From Thauera sp. UBA6194 (GTDB taxonomy: Bacteria; Pseudomonadota; Gammaproteobacteria; Burkholderiales; Rhodocyclaceae), in contig DITC01000060.1 in assembly GCA_002422685.1 (NCBI GenBank), forward strand, positions 1-44,990: a stretch of DNA of 44,990 bases, in the 5' to 3' direction. The first letter of the stretch is position 1; every line of letters begins with the position of its first letter. A program made the translations under genes and the position numbers. The notes beneath the pieces were generated by a model. That model was not told the DNA's origin and did no database searches. It saw only the letters and a list, made by a program, of their open reading frames with translations. This document shows positions 26,260 to 32,482 of the stretch, one piece after another.

Positions 26260-26274
26260 GCCGCATAATGCGGC
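26260..26274. repeat. Short palindrome upstream of the recombinase-family gene
   Basis: GCCGCATAATGCGGC consists of perfect 7-bp arms around one base, 94 bp upstream of the rightward ATG. It overlaps a CATAAT that could serve as a -10. It could be an operator; no regulator is assignable. Confidence 0.35.
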
Positions 26275-26367
26275 GCCCGTACGGCAGCTGGACGCTATAT
26301 CTGCGCCCGGCCCCGCCGGCCAGCCCGCGCCTGCGCGCCGCTGCACGGATCAGGAAAGACGAGGAAC

Positions 26368-28386
26368 ATGGAACGACTGCTCGAACGGTTTGGCCGGCAC
26401 GACGAGGATCAGGTCGCCCTGTGGGCGACGCTGATCGACAAGCTGCGCCCGCCTCGCCCCACCCAGGCCGACAAGGCGGTCGAGAAGCTGCGCACGCTCA
26501 GCCACCTGCTCGCCCGCCGCCCGGACCTGCTCGCCAACCTGCGCACCGCGACCCTGCGCCTGTTCGACGAGCACACCCAGGTGACGATGTACGTCGCCTC
26601 GGGCCTGCTGCCCTCGACCGGCTTCTTCTCCGAGACCTTCCGCCGCATCGGCGGACGCCTGCTGCCCGAGGTCATCGACACCGACTATCTCAAGGACTTC
26701 ATCTCCGCCGTGTTCCATCGCGTGGATGACGAGGTGTGGGTGAACGCGATCCCCGACGAGGAATGGAACGAGTTCCTGCGCCTGCTCGTGGGCTACCAGT
26801 CGCCGATGTTCGAGGAGGACGCCAGCCCGCTGCCGAACGCGGTCGAAGAGATCCTCGAGGCGCTGCGCGTGCTCTCCTTCCACGTCTCGGCGATCGGGCT
26901 GGATCGCGAGCTGGTGCGCGTCGACCCCAACCTGGAAGAGTACGAGTCGCCCTTCCTGGCGCAGAACGCAGAGCTGCTGAGCTACATCGATCACTACAAG
27001 AAATGGTGGACGACGCCCGGCGCGCTGATCGCCGACGACAAGCACCTCACGGTGATGCTGCACCAGTGCGACGAGATCCTGCAGCGCGTGCGCAAGCGCG
27101 CGATGCGCCTCGGCACCAGCCTCACGCTCACCTTCAAGCTCGAGCGCCTGCGCCAGCACCTCGAGCGCATCCACGAGCTGATCGAGCTGCTCAGCGAGCT
27201 GCGCACCCGGCGCGTGGTCGAAGACGCCGCGCCGCGCATCATCCGCCTGTTCAAGACCCTGGTGCGCGCCGAGTGCCGCAAGAACGTGCTCTCGGACTAC
27301 TGGGGCCAGAACGTCGAGTTGCTGTCGCTGCGCATGACCGAGAGCGCGAGCAAGACCGGCGAGCACTACATCACCACCACCCGGCGCGAATATTTCGGCC
27401 TGTTCGCCTCGGCGGCGCTGGGCGGGCTGATCATCGCCTTCATGGCGGCGAACAAGATCGTGCTCGAAGGCCAGGGCATGGCCCCGCTCAACGAGCTGCT
27501 CTCGTTCTGCCTCAACTACGGCCTGGGCTTCATGCTCATCCACATGCTGGGCGGTACGGTGGCGACCAAGCAGCCGGCGATGACGGCCAACGCGATCGCG
27601 GCCTCGATCGGCGAGGCGAAAGGCAAGACGCGCGACCTCGAAGCGCTCGCCGATCTCATCATGCGCACGATCCGCAGCCAGACCGGGGCGATCCTGGGCA
27701 ACATCGGCGTGGCCATTCCGGTGGCGATGGGGGTGGGCATGCTGATCCACTTCGCCACCGGCGAGCACTTCGTCCCGCCCGACAAGGCCGAGGTGCTGCT
27801 CGCCGAGATCGACCCGCTCGGGGGCGCGCTGTTCTACGCCGCAATCGCCGGCGTGTGCCTGTTCATGTCGGGCCTGATCGCCGCGTACTACGACAACCTC
27901 TCGGCCTACAACCGCATTCCGCAGCGCCTGCGCCAGCTGCGCGGCCTGCGCCGCCTGCTCGGCGAACGGCGCCAGAGCCAGCTCGCGGCCTACGTCGAAG
28001 AGCACATCGGCGCGCTCGCGGGCAACTTCTTCTTCGGCTTCCTGCTCGGCGGCGCGACCGCGCTGGGGGTGCTGTTCGGCCTGCCGATCGACATCCGCCA
28101 CATCGCGTTCTCGTCGGCCTATCTGGGCTATGCGGGCGCGGCGCTGGAGTTTTCCATCCCGCTCGCCACGGTGGCGCTGTCCTTCGTCGGCGTGCTGCTG
28201 ATCGGCCTGGTCAACCTGCTGGTGAGCTTTCTGCTCACGCTGAGCGTGGCGATGCGGGCGCGCCGAATCAGCTTCGCGCAGAGCCGCACGCTGGGCGGCC
28301 TGCTGCTGCGCCGCCTGGTGCGCACGCCGCACGCCTTCCTGTTCCCGCCGCGCGCCGGCGAGGCCAGCCAAGGGCAGTCTCACTAG
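26368..28386 (+). CDS. Membrane protein of the 'site-specific recombinase' (Gcr-type) family
   Basis: A 672-residue protein. The N-terminal ~340 residues are soluble and mostly helical (LERFGRHDEDQVALWATLIDKLRPP near the start, split here as LERFGRHDEDQVALW and ATLIDKLRPP). At least six membrane helices follow from about residue 345 (FGLFASAALGGLIIAFMA; GLGFMLIHMLGGTVATKQPAM; LGGALFYAAIAGVCLFM; FFFGFLLGGATALGVLFGL; TVALSFVGVLLIGLVNLLVS). The family name 'site-specific recombinase' in databases is historical. I see neither tyrosine- nor serine-recombinase catalytic residues, and a membrane protein is an unlikely recombinase. Its real role is unknown. It stands alone between uup and tRNA-Arg. 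Confidence 0.8.
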   Translation: MERLLERFGRHDEDQVALWATLIDKLRPPRPTQADKAVEKLRTLSHLLARRPDLLANLRTATLRLFDEHTQVTMYVASGLLPSTGFFSETFRRIGGRLLPEVIDTDYLKDFISAVFHRVDDEVWVNAIPDEEWNEFLRLLVGYQSPMFEEDASPLPNAVEEILEALRVLSFHVSAIGLDRELVRVDPNLEEYESPFLAQNAELLSYIDHYKKWWTTPGALIADDKHLTVMLHQCDEILQRVRKRAMRLGTSLTLTFKLERLRQHLERIHELIELLSELRTRRVVEDAAPRIIRLFKTLVRAECRKNVLSDYWGQNVELLSLRMTESASKTGEHYITTTRREYFGLFASAALGGLIIAFMAANKIVLEGQGMAPLNELLSFCLNYGLGFMLIHMLGGTVATKQPAMTANAIAASIGEAKGKTRDLEALADLIMRTIRSQTGAILGNIGVAIPVAMGVGMLIHFATGEHFVPPDKAEVLLAEIDPLGGALFYAAIAGVCLFMSGLIAAYYDNLSAYNRIPQRLRQLRGLRRLLGERRQSQLAAYVEEHIGALAGNFFFGFLLGGATALGVLFGLPIDIRHIAFSSAYLGYAGAALEFSIPLATVALSFVGVLLIGLVNLLVSFLLTLSVAMRARRISFAQSRTLGGLLLRRLVRTPHAFLFPPRAGEASQGQSH

Positions 28387-28390
28387 AAGC

Positions 28391-28416
28391 GCCCGGCGCC
28401 GCGGCGCCGGGCTTGG
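28391..28416 (+). terminator. GC-rich hairpin after the recombinase-family gene
   Basis: A perfect 10-bp stem, GCCCGGCGCC/GGCGCCGGGC, with a 2-nt loop lies just after the stop codon and is followed only by TTGG. It is a stable hairpin but lacks a T-run, so termination may be weak. Confidence 0.5.
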
Positions 28417-28454
28417 TCAGTTGCCGGCGAACGGCTAGAATGCCGGCCCTGAGT

Positions 28455-28529
28455 CTCGTCATAGTTCAACGGATAGAACGGGCGCCTCCTAAGCGCCAGA
28501 TCCAGGTTCGATTCCTGGTGACGGGACCA
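28455..28529 (+). tRNA. tRNA-Arg (anticodon CCT)
   Basis: A complete 75-nt cloverleaf: acceptor CTCGTCA/TGACGGG (one G-T pair), D stem GTTC/GAAC, anticodon stem GGCGC/GCGCC around loop CTCCTAA (anticodon CCT, reads AGG), a 4-nt variable loop, T stem CCAGG/CCTGG with loop TTCGATT, discriminator A and encoded CCA. Its 3' half is the integration site of the island that follows, and the gene remains intact. Confidence 0.95.
28509..28520 (+). repeat. attL core: direct repeat in the tRNA T-arm
   Basis: CGATTCCTGGTG in the T loop/stem of tRNA-Arg is repeated exactly at 32414-32425. Both copies continue into a CG...ACCACT sequence (CGGGACCACT here, CGACCACT there). They bound a 3.9-kb segment starting with an integrase gene, the standard layout of tRNA-integrated islands. 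Confidence 0.8.
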
Positions 28530-28563
28530 CTTAAAAATACCAAGCAGTACCGCAAAACACCAT

Positions 28564-28597
28564 AAACCCGCATAGCTAAAGGCTTTGCGGGTTTTTT
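28564..28597 (+). terminator. Terminator after tRNA-Arg
   Basis: The stem AAACCCGCA/TGCGGGTTT with a 13-nt loop is followed by TTT. It is 35 bp beyond the tRNA, inside the island's left end, so it now ends the tRNA transcript. Confidence 0.8.
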
Positions 28598-28599
28598 GT

Positions 28600-28628
28600 T
28601 GCCCCAGGTTGCCCCAAGTTGCACCATG
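28600..28628 (+). repeat. Short tandem repeat GTTGCCCCA(A/G)
   Basis: Three imperfect copies of a unit like GTTGCCCCAG occur head to tail, ending in GTTGCACCA. They lie next to the TACCGTCA cluster and upstream of the integrase remnant, a place where arm-type integrase sites are often found. The function is a guess. Confidence 0.4.
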
Positions 28629-28632
28629 TCAA

Positions 28633-28704
28633 TACCGTCACGGCGACGGTACTTTCGACGGTACACGCAGCAGCAGGCCGATACCGTCACGAAAAATACC
28701 GTCA
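28633..28704. repeat. Cluster of five TACCGTC(A)/GACGGTA repeats at the island's left end
   Basis: TACCGTCA occurs at 28633, 28682 and 28697. Its inverse (T)GACGGTA-type core occurs at 28645 and 28657. All are within 72 bp directly before the integrase ATG. Two inverse copies recur at the right end (32338-32357). They are probably integrase/excisionase arm sites or an autoregulatory region. Confidence 0.65.
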
Positions 28705-28717
28705 ACCGAAGATCGAC

Positions 28718-29287
28718 ATGCCGCTGACCGACACCGCAATCCGCCAGGCAAGACCGGGCGCCAAGCCCATCAAAATGACCGATGGCGACGGGCTTTTCCT
28801 GCTTCTGCAGCCAACAGGCTCCAAACTCTGGAGATACGACTACCGCTTCGCCGGCAAGCGGAAGACGCTCGCGATCGGGGCCTACTCTGCCGTCAGCCTC
28901 GCCGCCGCGCGGAAGGCACTGGCCGCTGCGCGCGAGCAACTCGCCGCGGGAACGGATCCGGCCGCAACGAAGAAGGACGCGAAGCGCACCGCCAGGCTCG
29001 CCGCTGAAAACTCCTTCGAGGCGGTGGCTCGATCCTGGTGGAGTAGCTGGAAGACAGCGCGCACCGAGGGGACAGCATACGCCGCCATCCGCGCGCTTGA
29101 GAACCACGTGTTCCGGGTTATCGGAAGCAAGCCGATCACCACAGTTCAGCCCGTCGACGTCCTGGAGCTGCTGCGCAAGATCGAGGCAAAGGGCGCAACG
29201 GACATGCTCAAGCGGGTGCGCGCTCGGATCAGCGCGTTCGTCTCCGTTGTGCCCGCCGGTCGCCTTTCCGCCTGCTCGTCGCCGTGA
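28718..29287 (+). pseudogene. Truncated tyrosine integrase (DUF4102 type)
   Basis: 189 residues remain of a protein normally about 400 long. The N-terminal DUF4102 arm-binding domain (~1-85: DTAIRQARPGAKPIKMTDGDG, LWRYDYRFAGKRKTLAIG) and part of the core-binding SAM-like domain (~100-175) are present. The C-terminal catalytic domain with its Arg-His-Arg-Tyr residues is missing. After LKRVRARISAF, where an intact protein continues VFRYA-like, the reading runs into unrelated sequence and stops. A TACCGTC repeat lies at the break (29288). P4-type integrases of this group insert in tRNA genes, matching the neighbouring tRNA-Arg. It should be inactive. Confidence 0.85.
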
Positions 29288-29322
29288 TACCGTCTTCCCC
29301 GCGTCATAGACTTGGAGGGTGT

Positions 29323-29595
29323 ATGGCTCGCCAACCCGACGACTACGCGCTGCGGCGCATTCACGCCGATCGAATCGTCAAGCGGCAGATCGATGAATTG
29401 GTCGGCCTCGCCAAGGGAGCGTTGCTGGATGGCAAGATGGAGCAGCACGAGGCCGACGGCATCCTCGCGTGGTTGCATGCGAACGTTGAGTGCCTCGATA
29501 CCTGGCCCGCCAGCGTGCTTTACGACCGGCTGCGCGGCATGCTGGCGGACGGGGTGCTCGATCCGGAAGAGGCGGGAGATCGCGATCGTGTCTGA
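29323..29595 (+). CDS. 90-residue protein, probably a truncated N-terminal domain
   Basis: Starts at an ATG behind a GGAGGG ribosome binding site. The whole product is one helical domain (RIVKRQIDELVGLAKGALLDGKMEQHEAD... split as RQIDELVGLAKGALLDG and QHEADGILAWLHAN). It resembles the N-terminal domain placed before a BRCT domain in some phage/island proteins (pattern TWPASVLYDRL, ADGVLDPEE). No BRCT domain follows; the frame ends in EEAGDRDRV and then a terminator. It may be a shortened relic or a complete small protein. The BRCT relation is from memory and uncertain. Confidence 0.55.
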   Translation: MARQPDDYALRRIHADRIVKRQIDELVGLAKGALLDGKMEQHEADGILAWLHANVECLDTWPASVLYDRLRGMLADGVLDPEEAGDRDRV

Positions 29596-29626
29596 GACGC
29601 ATTGGGTGACGCGCCTGGGCTAAAAG

Positions 29627-29652
29627 AAAACCCGCCATCTGGCGGGTTTCTC
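29627..29652. terminator. Bidirectional terminator between the 90-residue gene and the SecB-like gene
   Basis: AACCCGCC/GGCGGGTT stem with an ATCT loop is flanked by an A-rich left side and TTTCTCTC on the right. It ends 1 bp before the SecB-like stop codon and can serve both convergent transcripts. Confidence 0.85.
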
Positions 29653-30147
29653 TCACTCGGCCGAGACGTCTTGCCCTTGTTGTGGGGCGAGATTGATCAG
29701 CGGGATCATCGTTACCGGCAACCCCATTCGGAGCAGCGTGTTGTGGCAGTACTCTCGCCAGTAAGGCCATGTGTGAAGCAACACGTTGTTGTTGGCCCAG
29801 TGACGTAGCATTTCTGCATCTGGGAAGTCTTCGCCGCCAAGGTTGTAAACGGCGGCGATTTCTGCCGTGATTGAGGCCAGCCGATGCGCCTCGATCTCGT
29901 CTTCCTCGTGCTGAGAACCGTCTTCCTTCGGCAGCACATAGACGAAGTGAAACCGCGAAATGAACTGGCACCAGTGAAGCGCCTCCTCTCCACCATCCTC
30001 AGCTCGAAGCTCCGTCCTGTTGCAGGCGTACTTACAGTCAGCTGTTCTGAGCAAGGGCACCAGTCTGATGCCGGGCAAGTTCGGGTGGAAGTGCTCGCTC
30101 ATCTCGATCGTTCCCGCCCGCAGGTAGATCGACTGCAGTGAGAGCAT
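29653..30147 (-). CDS. SecB-like chaperone of a toxin-antitoxin-chaperone module
   Basis: A 164-residue protein of SecB length. The start SLQSIYLRAG matches the first strand of SecB (IQRIYTKD in E. coli). The C-terminal part WPYWREYCHNTLLRMGLP aligns with the SecB helix region FPYARECITSMVSRGTFP. Central strands (FHFVYVLP, ITAEIAAVYNL) also fit. Solitary SecB-like proteins beside HigBA-type pairs fold or protect the antitoxin; here the gene directly follows such a pair. The ATG at 30147 lies 19 bp after the antitoxin stop; a TTG at 30201 overlapping the antitoxin is less likely. It is probably not the housekeeping SecB. Confidence 0.75.
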   Translation of the reverse strand: MLSLQSIYLRAGTIEMSEHFHPNLPGIRLVPLLRTADCKYACNRTELRAEDGGEEALHWCQFISRFHFVYVLPKEDGSQHEEDEIEAHRLASITAEIAAVYNLGGEDFPDAEMLRHWANNNVLLHTWPYWREYCHNTLLRMGLPVTMIPLINLAPQQGQDVSAE

Positions 30148-30166
30148 TGGCGTCTGCCCTTCGGTC

Positions 30167-30685
30167 TTAGCCACGGGCGACCTCGCTCGGACCTTGATCA
30201 ATGCGTTGCCAGCCCGGAAGTGTTGGGTCGACGGGGGCAGCCGCAGGCAGCGGTCTCACGATGGAGAGGTGGTTGCCGTTGATCGCTTTCCATTCGCCGT
30301 TGCTATGCACCTTACGCAGGCCGCGAAACTGCGCCAGATCTTCTTCGCGAGAAACAACCTCAAGCCGCTCGCGGCGGAGATTGACCGCATCCATGATGCC
30401 TTCGCTGAAGGGCACAAAGGCCACCTTCAGGTGCACGTCGAAGGCTTCGGCAAGCTTGCGTAGGGTTTTTATCGTCCAGGCGTCGTACTCGACGTTCTCG
30501 AGCGTGCTGATACGTTCCTGCTTCATTCCCGCGAGTTGGGCCAGCGCTTCCTGAGAGAGCCCGCGCTGCTCACGCAGCGCCTTGATTTGGGCGGCGATCA
30601 CGACGTTGCCGTGATCCTGCATGTAGCCGTGGGCAAACTCCTTGTCGGCAAAGTCGTCGACGAGTCGATCAGCGAACGTGCTCAT
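30167..30685 (-). CDS. HigA-like HTH antitoxin with long C-terminal extension
   Basis: A 172-residue protein. An XRE-type helix-turn-helix (~32-88: IKALREQRGLSQEALAQLAG, MKQERISTLENVEYDAWTI) is preceded by a 27-residue helix. The HTH is followed by ~80 residues (about 94-172) not seen in ordinary HigA proteins and ending in a Pro/Trp-containing hydrophobic stretch (PTLPGWQRIDQG). In TAC systems such extensions are the chaperone-addiction segment bound by the SecB-like partner. AGGAGG lies 7 bp before the ATG, the strongest ribosome binding site of the module. The start overlaps the toxin gene by 17 bp. It probably represses its own operon at the palindrome before the toxin. Confidence 0.8.
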   Translation of the reverse strand: MSTFADRLVDDFADKEFAHGYMQDHGNVVIAAQIKALREQRGLSQEALAQLAGMKQERISTLENVEYDAWTIKTLRKLAEAFDVHLKVAFVPFSEGIMDAVNLRRERLEVVSREEDLAQFRGLRKVHSNGEWKAINGNHLSIVRPLPAAAPVDPTLPGWQRIDQGPSEVARG

Positions 30686-31058
30686 GTTCTTTCCTCCTGT
30701 TTGCAGGGTCGGTCATGACCGCCTGCCTTATGTCGCCCGCGAGAGCATCTGCGCGACGCGGTACGAGCTTGCCGCCGACCTCCTTGGCGCCAAGCAATAG
30801 CGTGAACTCTTCGTTCATGCCGATGGGCCCCTTGCACAGCATGGGGCGCAACTGGACGTTGCCACGCACGCGCAGTTTCAGGATCCCCGGGGTGTCGGTT
30901 CCGGTCAGTATTTCCGGAAGAAGTGCCATGCCGAGTTGGTGCAGCATGTCCAGCCTGTTTGCCAGCTTGGCCCGATCCCGCGTCTGTAGGGCTCGCGTCC
31001 ATGCAGCGATCTCGTTCTCACCGTGGGCGTTCACATGGTCGTACAGGGCGAAGGGCAT
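30669..31058 (-). CDS. HigB/RelE-like toxin
   Basis: A 129-residue protein matching the phage-derived Gp49/HigB-like pattern of RelE-superfamily toxins: an early W in AAWTRALQ, the LANRLDMLHQLG helix pair, PGILKLRVRGNVQLRPML (the strand that carries catalytic Arg/Lys in this fold) and the final LLGAKEVGGKLVPRRADAL. Such toxins cleave mRNA at the ribosome. It is the first gene of the trio. It has no Shine-Dalgarno sequence: its ATG lies 2 bp from a -10-like AT-rich palindrome, so translation should be weak, in contrast to the antitoxin. Acidic/basic composition and length are normal for the family. Confidence 0.78.
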   Translation of the reverse strand: MPFALYDHVNAHGENEIAAWTRALQTRDRAKLANRLDMLHQLGMALLPEILTGTDTPGILKLRVRGNVQLRPMLCKGPIGMNEEFTLLLGAKEVGGKLVPRRADALAGDIRQAVMTDPANRRKEHEHVR

Positions 31059-31080
31059 CGTATAATAAAATTGTTATAAC
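31059..31080 (-). promoter_or_regulatory. Promoter/operator of the TAC module
   Basis: On the minus strand GTTATAACAATTTTATTATA forms an imperfect inverted repeat (GTTATAAC...ATTATAC) and contains TATAAC as a -10. The start codon follows within 2 bp of the AT block, giving a leader of about 8 nt or none. An antitoxin HTH bound here would block transcription. Confidence 0.6.
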
Positions 31081-31421
31081 GTGTGAACTGGTCGACACCG
31101 TACCCTAGATCGCTGCGATGTCGAGCAGGGTGCACACGCGCGCTTCTGTTGGTCGGTGCTGTCGTCTTAGGACACCGTCTCCGAATACAAGATGTGGCAA
31201 GCGTTGCCGAAGACCGTTGTTACCTTGGCCTCTAAATTCTTCGGCGCAGTGCCCGTGCTCAAGTGCTGACCCGAGAACTCGAAGCGTCGGCGACGCAGGC
31301 TGGTACGGATGAGCATCCCGAACCGCTAGCAGCCGGCGCAGGATCCTGGGGTCGGGCTTCTCGCGCGTGTAGTCGGTCCCGAAGCAGGCCGTAACAACTG
31401 CGGCTCGATCTTGCCGCCCTC
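31081..31421. other. Gene-free island stretch with an undetermined open frame
   Basis: 341 bp without a confident gene. On the minus strand a frame stays open for about 105 codons (roughly 31107-31430). Its first part has strong G/C third positions and reads VTACFGTDYTREKPDPRI, then RRLLAVRDAHPYQPA. It lacks a usual start codon and overlaps the end of the nuclease gene. It may be the remains of a gene fused by deletion. I do not recognise it. Confidence 0.35.
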
Positions 31422-32027
31422 TCAGAGGTAGTAGCTCACGGTCGCGCGAAGCTGGTCGGCGAAGTTGTAGATATCGTCGACCGACTCGATCGGATTCCGA
31501 GTCTCGTTCTTCTCTTGATCGAAGATCCCCAGGTACTTCTGGCCTCGGTTGAAGTGCAGGCGGCAGATCGGCTTCCGGTTGTTGTCGTCGAGGAGCACGC
31601 CGCAGTAGCTCTGCGTGTCGCGCATCGCGATCCGCTTCACATCGACGGCCGACCGGACGATCGCCTTCACGATGTGGAAGCCCTCCACCTCCTCAAGGGT
31701 GGTGGTGACCTTGTCCTCGGGCTCGTCCTTGGTCGCTTCGCTGCCTGCTTCCGCGGGGCTGTCGGCGGCCGGCACGGTGATCGGCTTGGTGCCGCTGATC
31801 GCAGACTTCAGGCGCTCGTTCACTTGATCGCTCAGGTACTGTGCGGTCGCCTTCTTGGTGAGTTCGGCGAACTGCTCGCGCACCCTCTGCGTGATCGTGC
31901 CCTCGTAGACGTGCGTCGCGATGAACGGCATGATGAAGGCGTTCTTCGTCGCCTCCTCGGTCTGGATAGCTGCACCCTGCTGGCGGATTTTCGACGCAAG
32001 GTTGTTCAGCTTCTCGATGAGTTCCAT
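31422..32027 (-). pseudogene. Type I restriction R-subunit-like endonuclease with internal deletion
   Basis: 201 residues. The N-terminus (MELIEKLNNLASKIRQQGAA, IQTEEATKNAFIMPFI) and the C-terminal half (VYEGTITQRVREQF, GFHIVKAIVRSAVDVKRI, RLHFNRGQKYLGIFD) both match a common ~360-residue restriction-endonuclease-type protein with an HsdR N-terminal-like nuclease core. In that family about 150 residues, including the PD-(D/E)xK nuclease motif, normally lie between PFI and VYEG. Here they join directly at residues 36-40 (around 31907-31922) and the frame is kept. It should therefore have no nuclease activity. ATG start at 32027. The reference length is from memory. Confidence 0.75.
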
Positions 32028-32202
32028 GCCATCCTCTTATCCGTATCGAATATCCGTATGCTATGGCGGATCGCCAGTCTCGGGCAACAAGTGCATGCGC
32101 GAACGGGCTCCAGCGATCGGGATCGCTCACGCCGGCCCCGAGATCGCCCTTGTTGCTGCCGGCCGCTGGGGTGAGCTCTGGGTCAGGATTTGACGTGGAG
32201 GG

Positions 32203-32268
32203 CGCCGGCCAAGACCACGAGCACGGAACGCTCCCCCGCCCTTGCTCGTGGTCGAGGAGAGGCCGGCG
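32203..32268. repeat. Two-part inverted repeat able to form a 66-nt hairpin
   Basis: Outer arms CGCCGGCC/GGCCGGCG (32203-32210, 32261-32268) and inner arms GACCACGAGCA/TGCTCGTGGTC (32213-32223, 32243-32253) enclose a 19-nt loop, with an asymmetric 2/7-nt bulge. No T-run follows. It could be a structured DNA site or an RNA. Confidence 0.6.
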
Positions 32269-32337
32269 TTAAGGTATCATCGTGCCCGTCTCGGAGCGTC
32301 ACGCATCAAGCCCGAGAACTGGCCGAACTCTCCTTGC

Positions 32338-32357
32338 TGACGGTATTTTTGACGGTA
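32338..32357. repeat. Paired TGACGGTA repeats at the island's right end
   Basis: Two direct copies of TGACGGTA are separated by 4 nt (TTTT). The reverse complement resembles the left-end pair ATACCGTCA...AAATACCGTCA at 28681-28704. They are inverted relative to the left end, as arm-type sites at two att ends can be. Confidence 0.65.
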
Positions 32358-32413
32358 TCGAGAAAGAGCCAGAAATCTGAGCCCCTATAAAAACTGGCCC
32401 CTCGCCTACTTTG

Positions 32414-32425
32414 CGATTCCTGGTG
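32414..32425 (+). repeat. attR core: direct repeat of the tRNA-Arg 3' segment
   Basis: An exact copy of CGATTCCTGGTG from the tRNA T-arm, followed by GCGACCACT, which resembles the tRNA end (ACGGGACCACT) with a 2-nt deletion. It marks the right border of the island, 58 bp before the HAD gene. Confidence 0.8.
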
Positions 32426-32482
32426 GCGACCACTCCTTCACGCTGGCGCGCACTCGCGCAGCCACGCTCCGGTGCCCTGCCC

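Larger units (their letters stand above)
28509..32425. mobile_element. Decaying genomic island in tRNA-Arg(CCT)
   Basis: The limits are the 12-bp direct repeats. In order it contains an integrase remnant, a 90-residue truncated gene, a SecB-like/HigA-like/HigB-like trio, a gene-free stretch with an open frame and an internally deleted nuclease gene. TACCGTCA-type repeats lie near both ends, in opposite orientation. The element cannot move by itself because its integrase lacks the catalytic domain. Codon use is less GC-extreme than in flanking genes, consistent with transfer. Confidence 0.8.
32028..32482. other. Right end of the island, no gene
   Basis: 455 bp between the nuclease remnant and the HAD gene. 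It holds a long imperfect inverted repeat (32203-32268), two TGACGGTA repeats (32338-32357) and the attR core (32414-32425). Short plus-strand frames here have no family character. Confidence 0.6.

Noticed and set aside
28600..28704. A CRISPR array at the short repeats left of the integrase
   Set aside because: Repeat units are 8-11 bp with uneven spacing and mixed orientation, and no cas genes are present.
29653..30201. Housekeeping SecB
   Set aside because: It diverges strongly from canonical SecB, sits in an island behind a toxin-antitoxin pair and lacks the usual grxC/gpsA neighbours.
32203..32274. An integron attC site at the island hairpin
   Set aside because: The right end GTTAAGG only partly fits GTTRRRY, and no RYYYAAC partner exists at the left end. 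No integron integrase is present.
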